A DNA stretch of 64,000 nucleotides, from NCBI GenBank assembly GCA_025917655.1, contig CP084617.1, positions 682,001-746,000 on the forward strand. Reading direction: 5' to 3'. Made by a program: the position numbers and the translations under genes. Shown here piece after piece: positions 25,046 to 36,253 of the stretch (its first letter is position 1; each line of letters opens with the position of its first letter). Below the pieces are notes generated by a model, which was given only the letters and a program-made list of their open reading frames with translations, was not told the origin of the DNA and did no database searches. The stretch is from Chlorella sorokiniana (Eukaryota; Chlorophyta; Trebouxiophyceae; Chlorellales; Chlorellaceae).

Positions 25046-27247
25046 TCAGGCACGAGCGGCCGCCAGCGCGGCGGCATCAGACGTGAGGGAGACGAGCTGG
25101 AAAGCGCCGGCGCCAGAAGCGCTGCCCGGGCGTGAAGCTGCGCGCACGGCGGCGACAGGGCTAGCCCCAGGCTCCGCCATCTCCTCCTCTTCGTCGCTGC
25201 CGGCCGCGGAGGACAAAGCCAGTGAGGCGACCGAGGCAGAGGCGGCAGAGGTGGCGCTGGACTGAGCCGCTGCAGCCGCCGCCGCCGCAGCCGCCGCAGC
25301 GCTCGACAGCTTGTTGAGAGCTTGGCTGGGCTGGGGCCATGCTGTGAGGTCGGAGGGAGCGGTGGAGCCACCTCCCTCGCTGCTGCTGCTGGCAGGCACT
25401 AGGCTAAGCTCCAGCGGTGGGCCTTCCTTTCGCAGCAGCCCTGCCTGGCGACGCCCGACGCGCCACGGCCGCTCTGCCGCTCCGGCTGCAGCAGCCCGCT
25501 GCCCAGCGCAGCGATTTTGGGCGTCAGGGGGAGCTGGCCGGGCGCAGCGTGCTTCATCGCCAGGCCCGCGTCGGCGGCGGATGACGCCGGCGGCGCGACA
25601 GGGGCCCCGCCGCTGCCGCCGCTGGCACGTTGTTGGCGGCGGCAGCGGCGGGCCGCGGTATCCGTTCAGTGGGCGGTTTGGTTGGGGACGGCCCATCCAG
25701 GGGGACCTCCACGAAGGGTGCGTCGGCATCGGCTGCCAGGGAGGCCAGGGCGGCGCAGGCGGCAGCGCCCGCCGCCACCGACAGCCCCACCATGGCTTGC
25801 GGGCCCGGCTTGACGCCCGCCAGGTGCGGCGGCGCGGGCAGCTGCTTGCGCATCTTGATCCACACTGCGCCAGGGAATGGAGCGGGGCGCTGTCAGGTAA
25901 TGGAATAGCCGAGCATGAATGGCAAGTGGGCGACTGTCGCCGCCTGGCTTGCAGTGCCCAGCAGAAAAGCGCGCCCCACGATGCCGCCACCCACCGGGAT
26001 GGCCCAGGAACCACTTGTGCACAGCAGCGGCCATGCAGTGGCAGGCGCCGCTGTCGGTGCGCCGCACCACGGCGTAGCCGCTGCGCTGGTACAGCCGGAC
26101 GGCCACCTCGTTGTCAGCAGCCACCTGGAGGAGAGGCAGGCGGGGAGCCCGGCTGGGTTGGGCAGGATTGAAATGCAGGATGCGCGTTGAGAGGAACCTT
26201 AGCGCGGGGCCGTGCCGGCACCTCCCTGCTTCCTTCCCGGCGGCAGCGGGGGCAGCTCAGCCTTCCCGCTGCCACAGCGTGCGCTGTGCTGCAGGGCAGC
26301 GCAGCAGCACCCACCCAGAGGGTCATGTCGACGCCCTGGGCTGCCACCGCGGCGGCCTCCGTCTCAGCCAGGATGGAGGCTCCGGTCTGCTCAGCCCAGC
26401 GCATGAGCGCGGCGCCCACGCCGCGGCCGCGGGCCTCAGGGCTGACCGCGATGAAGTCGATGAGGCACTCGTGCTCCTGCAGCAAGGGGTGGGGCCGGGA
26501 GCCAGGTGCCGCTTGAGCCTGCGGTGTGATGTTGAGCCCACTCGTACCCCCCTGCACCTCCGCCGGCCCCTTCACTCAGCCGTGGCTTCCATCCACTGCT
26601 GCGCCCTGCTTGTTGGCTTTTGTTGCTGGCCTGCCTCACCAGCAGCGGCTCGTCCAGCACTTGGTCGTACATCCATGAGAGGACGGTGGGGATGCAGCCG
26701 ACGCGGCGAGAGTAGTTGAGCCAGGTGCGAGAGTCGTCCGCCTCGTGCTCGAGCGTCAACACAACAACGCCCAGCAGGCGGCCGCTGGAGCTCCCATCCC
26801 GAGCGAGGCCTGCACAGCGGGGCGCGGACAACCCGTTGTGAGGTCGCTGGGGCCCTGGGCCTGCCGGCCAGACGGGTGAGGCGCCGCAAGTGTGCGGGCG
26901 AGGCGCCGGCGCCGCCAACCGCCACCGTGGGGCTTGTTGCAGGCGTCCGCCCTTCGAATACCGATCTTTGATCGGTATTTACTATCTTCCAGTTGCCTTA
27001 CGGCCCGCATCAGCCTCTGAAGCCCCAACCGCGTTCCATTCTTGTTGGGAACAACCGACCCTTGCCTACCTATCTGTCGCCACCAGGAAGGCGTGTTTTG
27101 AAGGTCTTCAGCCTCGATCTGGGCCCATTGTTGCACCGACAGGCCCTGCGAATAGACTTCCTCAGGAAAACTGCTCCCGCACAGGGCCGCAACGGCGTCG
27201 CAGTCCTGGAAGCTGGAGCAAGGGGTAACAGTGACGGCGCTGGCCAT
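25046..27247 (-). CDS. GNAT-family N-acetyltransferase with C-terminal hydrophobic segment
   Basis: Acetyl-CoA-dependent transferase. It starts MASAVTVTPCSSFQDCDAVA (ATG at 27247; CSSFQDCDAVAALCGSSFPE) and carries a beta-strand exon LEHEADDSRTWLNYSRRVG. The acetyl-CoA pyrophosphate-binding loop follows as EARGRGVGAALMRWAEQTG (about 26440-26380), preceded by CLIDFIAVSP. The last conserved strand-helix is NEVAVRLYQRSGYAVVRR (about 26110-26060). After the domain comes a hydrophobic stretch AMVGLSVAAGAAACAALASL (about 25800-25740) and a long Ala/Ser-rich acidic tail ending ALAAARA, stop at 25046-25048. The hydrophobic stretch could anchor the enzyme in a membrane (inference). The substrate (protein N-terminus, lysine or small molecule) is not determined. 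Confidence 0.82.
26957..26979. repeat. Perfect small inverted repeat in a GNAT intron
   Basis: AATACCGATC, three T, then GATCGGTATT: a 10-bp perfect stem with a 3-base loop, unusually AT-rich for this window. It lies between the first and second coding exons of the acetyltransferase. Confidence 0.7.
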
Positions 27248-28081
27248 GCTTGATGTCGCTCGAGAGAGTTGCCTCCGGGTTGGGCGTTGTGGCGGGCGCT
27301 GACTAAGTCTTGCCGCGCTGGTGTGCGCAATGGCGCACCTTTCGAGCGAGCGATTGGCGGGGCGGACGGGTCTGTCGGAAATGTCCACGGTCCAACACGT
27401 CGCAATCGAAGCAGGCGCAGCAGCGCCACAGCGCCAGCAGCGCCGCCGCCCGCCCCGCTCGAATCATGCCCAACCCCGTAAGTACAGCGAGCGCAAATTG
27501 CCATGTTCCAGGCTTTTGTCTGTCGAAACAACTGGTGTGTAGGGCCATAAGTTACAAGAGGGAGGGAGCTTCAACCATGTATAGGACAACATGGTGGTGG
27601 GGGCGACGTGTATCATGTGCTGCTGGCAGCACTAAACGCGGGGTAAGAGGTGAGAGGTGGGTGTGAGGCCATAAGCAAATGCCTATCAAACATATCAATG
27701 AAATGCTTGAGGCCTGCTGCCTGAATGGGGAAGCCGAAGTCAGGGTCAGCAGGGTGCATGATGCAAAGGAAGCAAGGAACAGGGATGCGCTGAAGCAGAT
27801 CAGCACACCCAGTGCAGGTACGAGGGAACGAACAAGTGCACAGAGCAAGAGGAAGAAAGGCGCACAGAGCAAGAGGGGGATCGATTAACAGCTGAAGCAG
27901 GGGAAGGGGGGATTCCTGCCCAGGGAAGGGGTGTGTTTTTGGAAGAACATGCGTACAAGGGAGGCAGATGTGCCTAGACAAAAAGGGTGCGTTGCGGATG
28001 AGCGCGTGGCGCCTCTTGGGCGCCAAGCGGGCTGTCAGAGGCGCCGAGGCGCCGCTCAGAACACTCGTCGTAGCAGCCATC
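27248..28081. other. Spacer: WD40 3' UTR and GNAT promoter
   Basis: 834 bases between two minus-strand genes. The reverse complement of TGTAA at 27552-27556 is a plausible poly(A) signal for the WD40 gene, which would leave about 300 bases for the acetyltransferase promoter. An 81-codon minus ORF (27548-27303) is not supported by any recognisable domain. Confidence 0.4.
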
Positions 28082-30514
28082 CTAGCCATCCATGCACCGC
28101 CGTGCAGCGGCGCTGCCTGGCCGCCGCTGCAGCTCCAGCATGCGCAGCTCGCCGCTCGACATGGCGGCTGCCAGCATCGGCGCGCCGCCCAGCCGCGCGG
28201 TGGCGGGCTGCCAGCAGACCGCGCTGCAAAACTGCTCCACGGCGGGGCCGGCGGGCTGCGGGCTGTGCAGGCCGGGCGGCAGCTGCAGCGCCCCAAAGGT
28301 GTGGGCCGCCAGCGGGAGGCCCAGCTGTCGTGGTACGCAAAGCAGGCGGCGGCTTCGCTGCCGCAGGCCACCAGCCCGTCCTCCGCCCGCACCGACAGGC
28401 CCACGAAGTTCTTGCTGTTGCGGTGGCCGCGCAGCCGCTTCCAGGGCGAACTCAGCACAGCCGAGTCTCCCAGCAGTGTCGGCTCATCCGCGTGGGCTGC
28501 GGGCAGCTGCCACACCGCCAGGCTGGCGTCCGTGGAAGCGGTGACGAGGCGGGAGGGCCCCAGCCAGCGCACGTACGACACGGCCCTGGCGTGGCCCGAC
28601 AGCTGCACCAGCGGCCGGTCGGCGCGGCGCAGGTCAAACACGTAGGCGCTGTGGTCGGCGCATGCCACGGCGGCCAAGTCGCCGTCAAAGGGCGACAGGT
28701 GCACGCCGGTGGCGGGCGCGCCCTGCGCGGGGCACAGCGCCGCCACGCAGCGCTGCATGCCGGCGCCGCCCCACAGCCGCACGGTGCCGTCATCGGAGGC
28801 AGAGGCACAGAGGTGCGGGCGCTGCAGGCTGTGGCTGACGCTCCAGACCCTGCAGGCACCGACGCCAGGTTGTCAGATCATCAAAACACAGGTGCGATGC
28901 TGCCTGTCACCGCCTCTGCGCCACCGCCCCCTCAGCCGCATGCCACTCCGCCACCCGGCCACCCAACTGGCGAACCACCCCACGGCCCGCACCTGCGGCC
29001 GCAGTGCTCGTCTGCTTCTGCAATGAGGTGACCCGTCTCCATGTCCACCTGGCTGACCACGCCGTCGTAGTCGGCCACTGCAGGGGGCGGGCGCAGCGTG
29101 GCGGCCAAGTCAGCTCGTTCAGTTGAAAAAGCGGTTGGAGGCCAAGTCAGGGAGGCCAGGCGGGGCGCGGCCGGGGGAGGCCGCCTCGCATGGTCGCCAC
29201 CAGCCGGAAGCAGCTGCTGACGCGCCGGGAAGCTGTGCCGAGACAGGGACACGCAGCAGGTACGGCGGGCGGCGCACGCACCCGTGACCGCCCCAGGCGC
29301 GTCCGGGTTCCAGGCCAGGCTGCTGAGCTTGGAGGCCATGCGCTGGCAGCGGATGGGCTCACGGAAGGATGCGTCCTCGGGGTACTGCAGCGCCGAGGCC
29401 AGCGAATACACCCGAACCTGCACAAGACAGCCCAGCGAAGAGGGACCGACTGGTCAGCTGCGTGATTACGGCAGCGTGGGTTTGGCACATGCACGCTTGA
29501 GGCGCGCAGCCAGCGGCGGCCTCTGGATGCGGCAGGGGCCGCACAGGCGGCCAAGCAAGCGAGTCTCGCCTGTTTGCTGACGCCCGCCGTGGCCAGCAGC
29601 CAGCCGTGCTCCTCGAATTCCAAGGCGCACACGATGTCCTGGCGCTGGCGATACGGCCCTGGCGGTACAAATGCCGCCACCTCATGCAGGGACGCCGGGG
29701 CATGCCAGGCGGGGCTCCAGGCGGCGCCGCCGCCTCCCAGCCGCCCGCTGCTGGTGGCCCCACCGTCCTCGCCGCTGCTGCTATCCTCTGTGACAAACGC
29801 CAGGCCCGCCCCGCTGCTGCTGCTGCTGGTGCGTCGGCAATGCCGCGGCGGGGGCTCGACCGCAACGACGGCAGTCGTGGGTGCAGGCGACCGGCACCTG
29901 CCAGCCGTATCGGCAGGTGGGCCCGCCGTCAGAGCCTGCTGCACGGTTGCCTGCTCGGCTGCCAACGCTGGGCCTGCCGTCGAAGCCTGCCGCACGGTTG
30001 CCATCTCGGCTGCCAACGTTGCTCCCGCCGTCTCTGCCGTCTCTGCTGCGGCCGCGGGCCCTGCTGGTGAGCTGCAGCGGGCCGCTGGTGCCTCAACAAA
30101 CAGGGCGTGGTCCCACATGCTGCCCAGCAGCTGCCCAGCAGGTGCCACGTCTGTGGCTGCCAGTGTGCCGCTGGGCACACGTGACAGGGCGGCGGGTTCC
30201 TGCTGGCCGTCGCCGCTGCTGGTGGGCGCCGCCTCCGCCATGGTGGAGAGGTCGGTACGGGAGCGCTTGCGCCGCAGCCAGCACCCGGCGGGCGCGCTCT
30301 GGCCACCTGGCTGCCGCAGCCGTGCCAGGGCCTGGCAGTACGCGCAATCGCTGCTGTCGCATCCAGAGCCGTCTGGAAGGGTTTCTGATCGCCAGGAACT
30401 CAGGGCTACCTGCAAGCGGGGATGCCAGAGGGGCCGCGCCGGTCGGGGCAAGCAGACGTCCCTGCGCCCACCAGCCAGCCGCCACGCCAGCCACAAGCAG
30501 CCATGCAATGCCAT
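28082..30514 (-). CDS. COP1/SPA/RUP-type WD40 repeat protein
   Basis: The seven-bladed propeller is of the type found in COP1, SPA and RUP proteins of light and UV-B signalling. In order: EFEEHGWLLATAGVSKQVRV (about 29620-29420), SKLSSLAWNPDAPGAV, VADYDGVVSQVDMETGHLI (about 29080), CASASDDGTVRLWGGAGMQ (about 28800), the DLRRADRPLVQLSGHARAVS blade (about 28640), LVTASTDASLAVWQL, then the family-specific stretch KNFVGLSVRAEDGLVACGSE (about 28420-28360) and the last blade FCSAVCWQPATARLGG to the TAG at 28082-28084. The N-terminal ~300 residues are Ala/Ser/Gly-rich and show neither a RING finger nor a kinase domain, so a RUP-like protein is more likely than COP1 or SPA (inference). The frame breaks once near 28314 (see findings). 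The N-terminal start at 30514 is uncertain; an upstream exon is possible. Confidence 0.8.
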
Positions 30515-31206
30515 TCAAATGGCGCAACTATAGCAGCGGGTGATGAGCCAAGGGTGTTATCCCAGGCAAAGGGGGCGATGCAAGGCAACGGCACGGCGTA
30601 GGAGGGGTGGCCTGCCGCGGCAGCGCCGGCGGCACAGTGGACCACCAGAGCGTGACCAGACGAAGGACTCCGGAGCCAGGCCCCGCCTTTCAAATGCTTC
30701 CTAGGACCGATAATGAGGGCATGCAAGCGCTTTGGGTAAGACGGGAGGCTCTCTCACCCGTGCCGCTCGCTTCAGGCTGCTAGCGTCCGGCGCCTTTAGC
30801 GAGTCTGAGTGCTCTCTCCTTAGGACCGTGGCCATGATTTTGCACATCCCCTGAGCCACGGGACGGAGGCCGAGCCGGTCCTCACCGCCGGTGCCGTGCC
30901 GCTCTAGCCCACCACCGCGGCTGCAGGGATGGCCAGTGAACGTGGCTCTGAACGTGCCCTAAGCGACAATACAGAAGGATGGAATGCCGGGTGAGGCTCT
31001 GACTGGCTCATTCGAGCGGGCGCCGGGAGAAAATCGGTCGCCACGTCAGCGCCCGCCATGTGAGTGTGGGGCTGCCAGCTGTGCCCAGAGACTTTCGCTT
31101 CCTTTAGCCATCCTCAGTCAGTGCCTGACAGCGTCGCATGATTCGAATCACGATTGGTCGTGTACTTTTACATTGTGGAACGGACAGGGGGCCCGCAAAC
31201 AACCGC
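30515..31206. other. Spacer: WD40 promoter and uS15 3' flank
   Basis: 692 bases between two minus-strand genes. No ORF with a recognisable product, no tRNA and no clear repeat were seen. Confidence 0.4.
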
Positions 31207-32278
31207 CTACCGTCCGCCCGCCCCCACAGGCTTGTTGTAGCGCTGCGACAAGCGGTCCTGAGGGCCGTACGAGTCCTTGAGGCCCAGCCTGCTGATCAAC
31301 ACCGCGTACTTGTCGAACTTGCTGCGCCGCAAGTACTGCAGCAGCTTGCGTCGCTGGTTCAGCATGCCCTCCAGGCCCCTGCACAGGGAGCGGGCACCCG
31401 CGTGAGCCGCGGGACAGCCGTGCTCACCAAAGACACAGCAGGCGTGCTGGAAAAGCGTGGCGGTCAAAGCGTCTGCACCGGCAGGAAGGGTGGCAGCACG
31501 TGATGCGGCCGCTGCATCCACCTCATCCCAAGGCCCCACCTGCGCGAGCTGAAGTCCTTGCGGTGCTGCTTCATGTGTTCCGCCATGTCGGCAATCTTCT
31601 GCGTCAGCAGCGCCACTGCAGCGGCAAGAGTGCGTCGTCAGCAAACCAAAGATGACAGCTGCACCCGCTTCGGTACACGTGCATCCATGGCTTGCCTGCC
31701 CCGCGGCGCCGGAGGTCGGCTGTCGTGGAGCAGCAGCAGAGCGGCGGCCAGCGGGCAGCACACCTTGCACCTCTGTCGACCCCGTGTCGCCAGGGAACCG
31801 CTCAAAATCTCGCAGCAGCTCCTGCCGCCGCTGCTTCAGCCGCTGCCCGCGGTTCATCAGCTCCAAGCTGAGGTACTGCAAGATGCACAGCTGAAAAGCT
31901 GTGGGTTGGGGCACAACAGCCTGGATAAAGAGCAGCTACACGGCCGCGTCGTTCAAAGCCCCACCTTATCTACAAGGTATGGTCGCTCAACGCTCGATGG
32001 CGCTGCATGGGCAGAGGAACAGGGCAGCATCATGCCTTAACAGATCCGCTGCACTGAGCAGCGGTCTGCTGGCGAGCGGCAGCGGCCGGCACTGACGGCT
32101 TGGAGAGGGAGGTATGGGCCCCTTAGCAAGGAGGCATCGGCCAGGGCATGGTTCCCTGCTCACCATCGGCTGGCCGCACAGGGTCTGCTGCAGGTAAAAG
32201 CTGGCGTTGGGCGCATGCTGAGCCGCTGATCGCCCGCCAGGCTTCTCGGGCGCTATTGCTGCTGCTGCATAGTTCCAT
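31207..32278 (-). CDS. Organellar ribosomal protein uS15 (S15)
   Basis: Small-subunit ribosomal protein that binds 16S-type rRNA in a mitochondrion or plastid; encoded in the nucleus. The S15 core is unmistakable across three exons: RQELLRDFERFPGDTGSTEV (about 31860-31770), ALLTQKIADMAEHMKQHRKD (31616-31555) with KDFSSRR split by an intron, and GLEGMLNQRRKLLQYLRRSK followed by AVLISRLGLKD (31378-31275). It ends RYNKPVGAGGR with a TAG at 31207-31209. The 5' part is not resolved: the ATG at 32278 opens a frame MELCSSSNSAREAWRAISGS that could be an organelle targeting peptide, and a further exon near 32220-32160 may exist. Confidence 0.8.
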
Positions 32279-33304
32279 GTGCGTCGCTAAGCTGCTGATG
32301 AGCCGCTTCACTCCTGTCTCTCAACATGGCACCGGCAGCCGACTCTTGCGGCAAAGTTACGGCAGGGCAGCAGCGCAAATAGGAACTGATATGACAATGA
32401 CATTGAGGCTTCCTGCTTGGCTGGGCATGGCCAAGGCTCGTGCAGGACGACCAGCATCATGAGGTGGGGTCCACCGTCTCGCATGCTGCTCACTTTTGAG
32501 CGAATGTTGTTCCTTAGTATCATCTCACAAAGTCAAAGCAGATTGGAATAGAAATTCAAGTGAAAATTCAGTGAGGGGAAAGTGGCTGTTGATGGCAGGT
32601 ACTGTGGTTTGCGGCATGGACGGGAGGGGGGATGTGGACGGCAGAAGGGCATGCGTCAAATCCCTTCCATCAGAAGGGCAACATGGCGCTAAGTCACCTC
32701 TTCAACAGATGTTATTTACTGGCATTCAAACCATTTGAAGGCCATGGATACTACGTCGGGGGCAGCGGTGTCAGGTGGGCTGGCCTCAGCCTTTCCAGCG
32801 GGTGGGGCAGCGGCTTGGGCGGTGGTCTGCTCAAGGCAGAGCAACAGCACCAGATGCCACCCAAGCGCTTGCTTCAAACTCCTATGGATCAGCTGCAGAC
32901 CATATGCAGATGCCGGGCTGTTCAACCATGCACAGGGCGACGACAAGGAATGTGCAGCGACCGCGTAATGGCAGCAAGCTGGCATGCGAACCGCAGCTTG
33001 CTGGCGGTGGCGGCAGCGGCAGGTGGAAAGCCGTCCCATATCGTGCTTTGGACGCCCTCCGCCAAGCGGCATTACATCGTGCCTCTGCTTGTGGCATGTG
33101 TGTCGCACCCTGGGTTGGGCAGGCGTGAACAGAGCGCCCTCGCTGCTCGGCATACACAACTCCCAGTCGGTCCTGCGCCATCGAGCAGTCCCACCTCCCA
33201 GGCAATTCAGACTTGCCCAAGGCTCGCCAGCCCCGCCGAGGCGCGCCCCACTGGCATCAGCAGCACTGACGGCGGCACCCGCCCTTTCGGGTCTGTCGCC
33301 TGGC
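32279..33304. other. Spacer between uS15 and the SDR gene
   Basis: About 1 kb between divergent genes; must include both promoters. It holds one doubtful minus-strand candidate gene (32716-33181) and otherwise nothing I can name. Confidence 0.35.
32716..33181 (-). CDS. Doubtful small gene, unrecognised
   Basis: Two minus-strand stretches look faintly coding. One is an ATG at 33181 opening MAQDRLGVVYAEQRGRSVHA before a possible donor. The other is a terminal open frame (about 32880-32716) with a Pro/Ala-rich stretch and the ending VVSMAFKWFECQ before a TAA. I cannot join them with certain splice sites and recognise no family. It may be a small hypothetical protein or chance; transcript evidence would decide. 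Confidence 0.2.
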
Positions 33305-36062
33305 ATGTTGTTGCTGGCGGCAGCAGGCGCGGTTGCGGCCTGGGCAGCCTGGACTCTCTTCCGCTTCTCTAGGTGCGGACCGCGTTGATCAGCCAACCAC
33401 GACAATCAGCAGGGGCACCGCACGCCGCCGCTCAATGTGCACCGCGTGAGCGGGGCTGCGCTCCGTTGCTGCCGCCGCCTGCAGGGCAGACGCCGACCTC
33501 ACCCTGCTGTCCAAGCGGCCGCCGCCTCCGGGCGCGTGGCAGGGCAAGGTGGTGTGGATCGTGGGTGCGAGCCAGGTGCGGCAGCCAGGCATGCCCCGCC
33601 TGCATCCTGGCCCATCGGGGCCGCCCAGCCTAGCACTGCACAGAAGCGCTCTATCATCGCTCGCGGCGGGCCACCCCAGCGCTGCTCGCTGTGCCGTGCC
33701 GCAGGGTCTCGGAGAAGCCCTGGCGCTGTACTGGGGGCGCCGCCGGCGCCAGGCTCATCCTTTCTTCCCGCTCCCTGGAGAAGCTGCAGGCGCGGCTGGC
33801 TGCCGCCACGCGCGCGGCGCTCGCGGAGCCTTGCTGCCCCTCGCTGCAGGGCCCTGTGCTGCACGCGCGTGCCGGCCTGCTGCCGGCGGCCTGCACTGCC
33901 GTGACCCGACGTCTCAAGGCAGGCTCCTGTTCCTTCGTTCCTGCATGGCTGCAGGGCGTGCGGGAGCGCTGCTGCCAGCACCTGCAGGAACGCGATGTGC
34001 TGCTGCTGCCGCTGGACCTGGTGGGGGACAGGTGCGGCGACGGCGCGCGTGGGGGCCGCCGCCGGGGTGGCGAAATCTGCGCATGCTGCGCACAGCCCAC
34101 TCTGCTGCAGCAGGCCGTCGTGAAACCTTCGGCCCCTGCTTGGGCCAGCGACAGCCGGCGAGGGGAACCTTGTACCCATGTTGCTGCTGCGCTTTCTTGC
34201 CGCCTGCACCGCACTGTCATGCTCCCTTGAGGGGCGGGTCCATTTGTAGCGAGCAGCATGGCTGTCGTTTGTCTGCTGCTGCAGCGAGGGTCTGGAGGCT
34301 GCGGCAGCGGCGGCCTTTGATGCGTTTGGCGGCGCCGGGGTGGACTACCTTGTGCACAACGCAGGTGACTGCTTGCTGCTGCTACGTACCTTGCCAGCAT
34401 GCTTGCCGCAGTGTGTGTGTTTGGGAGCAAGCGCCGGGCCCCAGCGCTGGCCCAGCCCATGCAGGAGGGCTCTTCCCACCGTGCCTGCCGTCGCAGACAG
34501 CTGCTGCGCCGCCCTCCTGTGCCGCCCGCCCGCAGGCGCCAGCCAGCACGCCGCTGCGGAGGACACGGCGCCGGAGGTGGCGGCGGCACTGCTGCGGCTG
34601 AACCTGCAGGGCCCGCTGGCGCTGGCACGCGCCGCGCTGCCGCACATGGCGGCTGCACGGCGGGGGCGGCACGTGGTGGTGGCGAGCATGTCTGGTGGGT
34701 GGTTGTTTGCATGGACTGGATTGTTGTTGTTGATTTCCTCCAAGCTCTAAGGGGGAGAGGGGGGGGGGAGAGACGCAAAGATTTGATTGAACGCCGGCAC
34801 ACTCTGCCCACATCCCTGCACCAGTCTGGAGGCGGTAAACAGCTCACCCTTCTGGGTTACACTGTGAAACATCCCGCTCCCCTGAGAACCCCCTGCCCCC
34901 TGCCCGCGCCCGCAGCGGTGGTGCCATCCCCCGGCCAGGCTGTGTACGCCGCCGCCAAGAGCGGCCTGCGCGCCTACTTCGCCTCGGTGGCCAGCGAGCT
35001 GTCGGACAGGTGGGGAGACAGGGGGCACGGGGTCCCCGGATGCGTGCAGCAGCAGCGCCTCGTCAGCCCTGCTGGCAACGCCTCCTCTGCAGCGCCGCGT
35101 GCGGCTTGCGTAGAGTGGGAGGCCAGAGGTGTGGCGGCCGAGGGCCTCACCAGGCGCCTTGCCCAGGGTGCCCGCTCAATGGGCGGGTCGGTGCGACGCT
35201 GCTCATGCTGCTCCTCATCCCCATGCCCACTCCCTGCCTCGCCCGCAGGGGCGTGGGAGCCACGCTGTGCTGCCCGGCCCCCTGGCCACGGGCCAGGACG
35301 GCAAGGCGCGCATGGTGTACGGCGCCAACGGGCTCATCCTGCACGCCGCCACCGGCATGAGCAAGAAGCGGGTCAGCACGGAGCGGGCCGCGGAGCTGAT
35401 CGCCAGGGCGGCGTGGCACGGCTTGGGTGAGTGCTCACAAGCGGCGGGGGTCAGGAATTGTGTGTGTGTGTGTGTGGGTGTGAAGATTTGTGCTTTGTTC
35501 TCTTTTGTGATTTTGGAGGAGGGAGGCGGGGCGGGGTGGCTGCGGTGCATATAGGTGCGAGGGGAGGGTGGAAGAGGTGGTCCTCGGTTGATGCAGGTGT
35601 GCTGCGGGTTCCTGCGCCGCGTGCTGCATGCTGGGGCCAACCCCACCTGCTGCCCCTGCCTCCTTCTGCAGACGAGGTGTGGATTGCAAACCACCCAGTG
35701 CTGCTGCTGGGCTACCTCATGCAGGTGTGGAGGCTGGGTGCATGCATGCCGCCCTCTGCCGCTGCGAGCCCGCAGGCCGCGCTTCGCTCCCCACTTGCAT
35801 CCTTGCGGAACCGCGCTGCCAACTCGCACAGAGAGCGCACTATGCAGAGCGCTTCCCTGCCCGCCGCCGCCCTCCCCTCGCAGTACGTGCCTTGGCTGGG
35901 CATGCTGGCGCTGAAGCGGGTGGGGCCTGCTCGCGCGCGGGCCCTGCGCGACGGCAAGAGCGGCTACGACATGGCGGCCCTGCTGCGCGACGGCAGCGGG
36001 GGGACGGCACGAGCCACCAGAGCGACGCAGCGGCCGCCGAAGCCGCCAGAGCAGGGTCCTGA
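33305..36062 (+). CDS. DHRS7-like short-chain dehydrogenase/reductase, membrane-anchored
   Basis: NAD(P)H-dependent classical SDR, probably on the ER. It begins with an N-terminal membrane anchor ([19 protein letters not shown]). The cofactor motif is VVWIVGASQGLGEALALYWG (joined near 33590/33710), and ARLILSSRSLEKLQ follows. VDYLVHNAGASQ provides the NNAG-type motif. The catalytic Ser lies in VVVASMSAV and the YxxxK pair in VYAAAKSG (Tyr codon 34945-34947, Lys codon 34957-34959). The C-terminal segment VWIANHPVLLLGYLMQYVP, then LALKRVGPARARAL, is typical of DHRS7 and its plant relatives and distinguishes it from ketodihydrosphingosine reductase. As printed, the frame runs past the expected end; one missing base in the G run 35998-36003 restores a short tail and a TGA at 36060-36062. 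Around ten exons. Confidence 0.85.
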
Positions 36063-36253
36063 ATTTGTGTGCCTGCATCACTCCCGGCACTCCGACATGT
36101 CGCTGATGCTGGGCCCTGGCTTTGCCAACATGCTGCCTTTCAGTGCAGCCTTTTGTTGCATTTGTGGTTGTTACCGCTTCTTGCGCTGCTCCAGGCCCGG
36201 CACACAAAGCAGCTGCTTCAACTGTTTCAAGGGCAGGCAGGGTGGGCCCCATG

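Noticed and set aside
27466-27490. ATGCCCAACCCC followed by GTAAGT on +, like a tiny first exon
   Set aside because: No downstream exon in a matching frame before the 3' end of the converging WD40 gene; probably chance.
27303-27548. 81-codon minus-strand ORF upstream of the acetyltransferase
   Set aside because: No domain, no splice support; most likely 5' UTR or promoter sequence of the GNAT gene and 3' UTR of the WD40 gene.
33305-36062. 3-ketodihydrosphingosine reductase
   Set aside because: The C-terminal VWIANHPVLLLGYLMQYVP segment is typical of DHRS7-type SDRs rather than of KDSR/TSC10.
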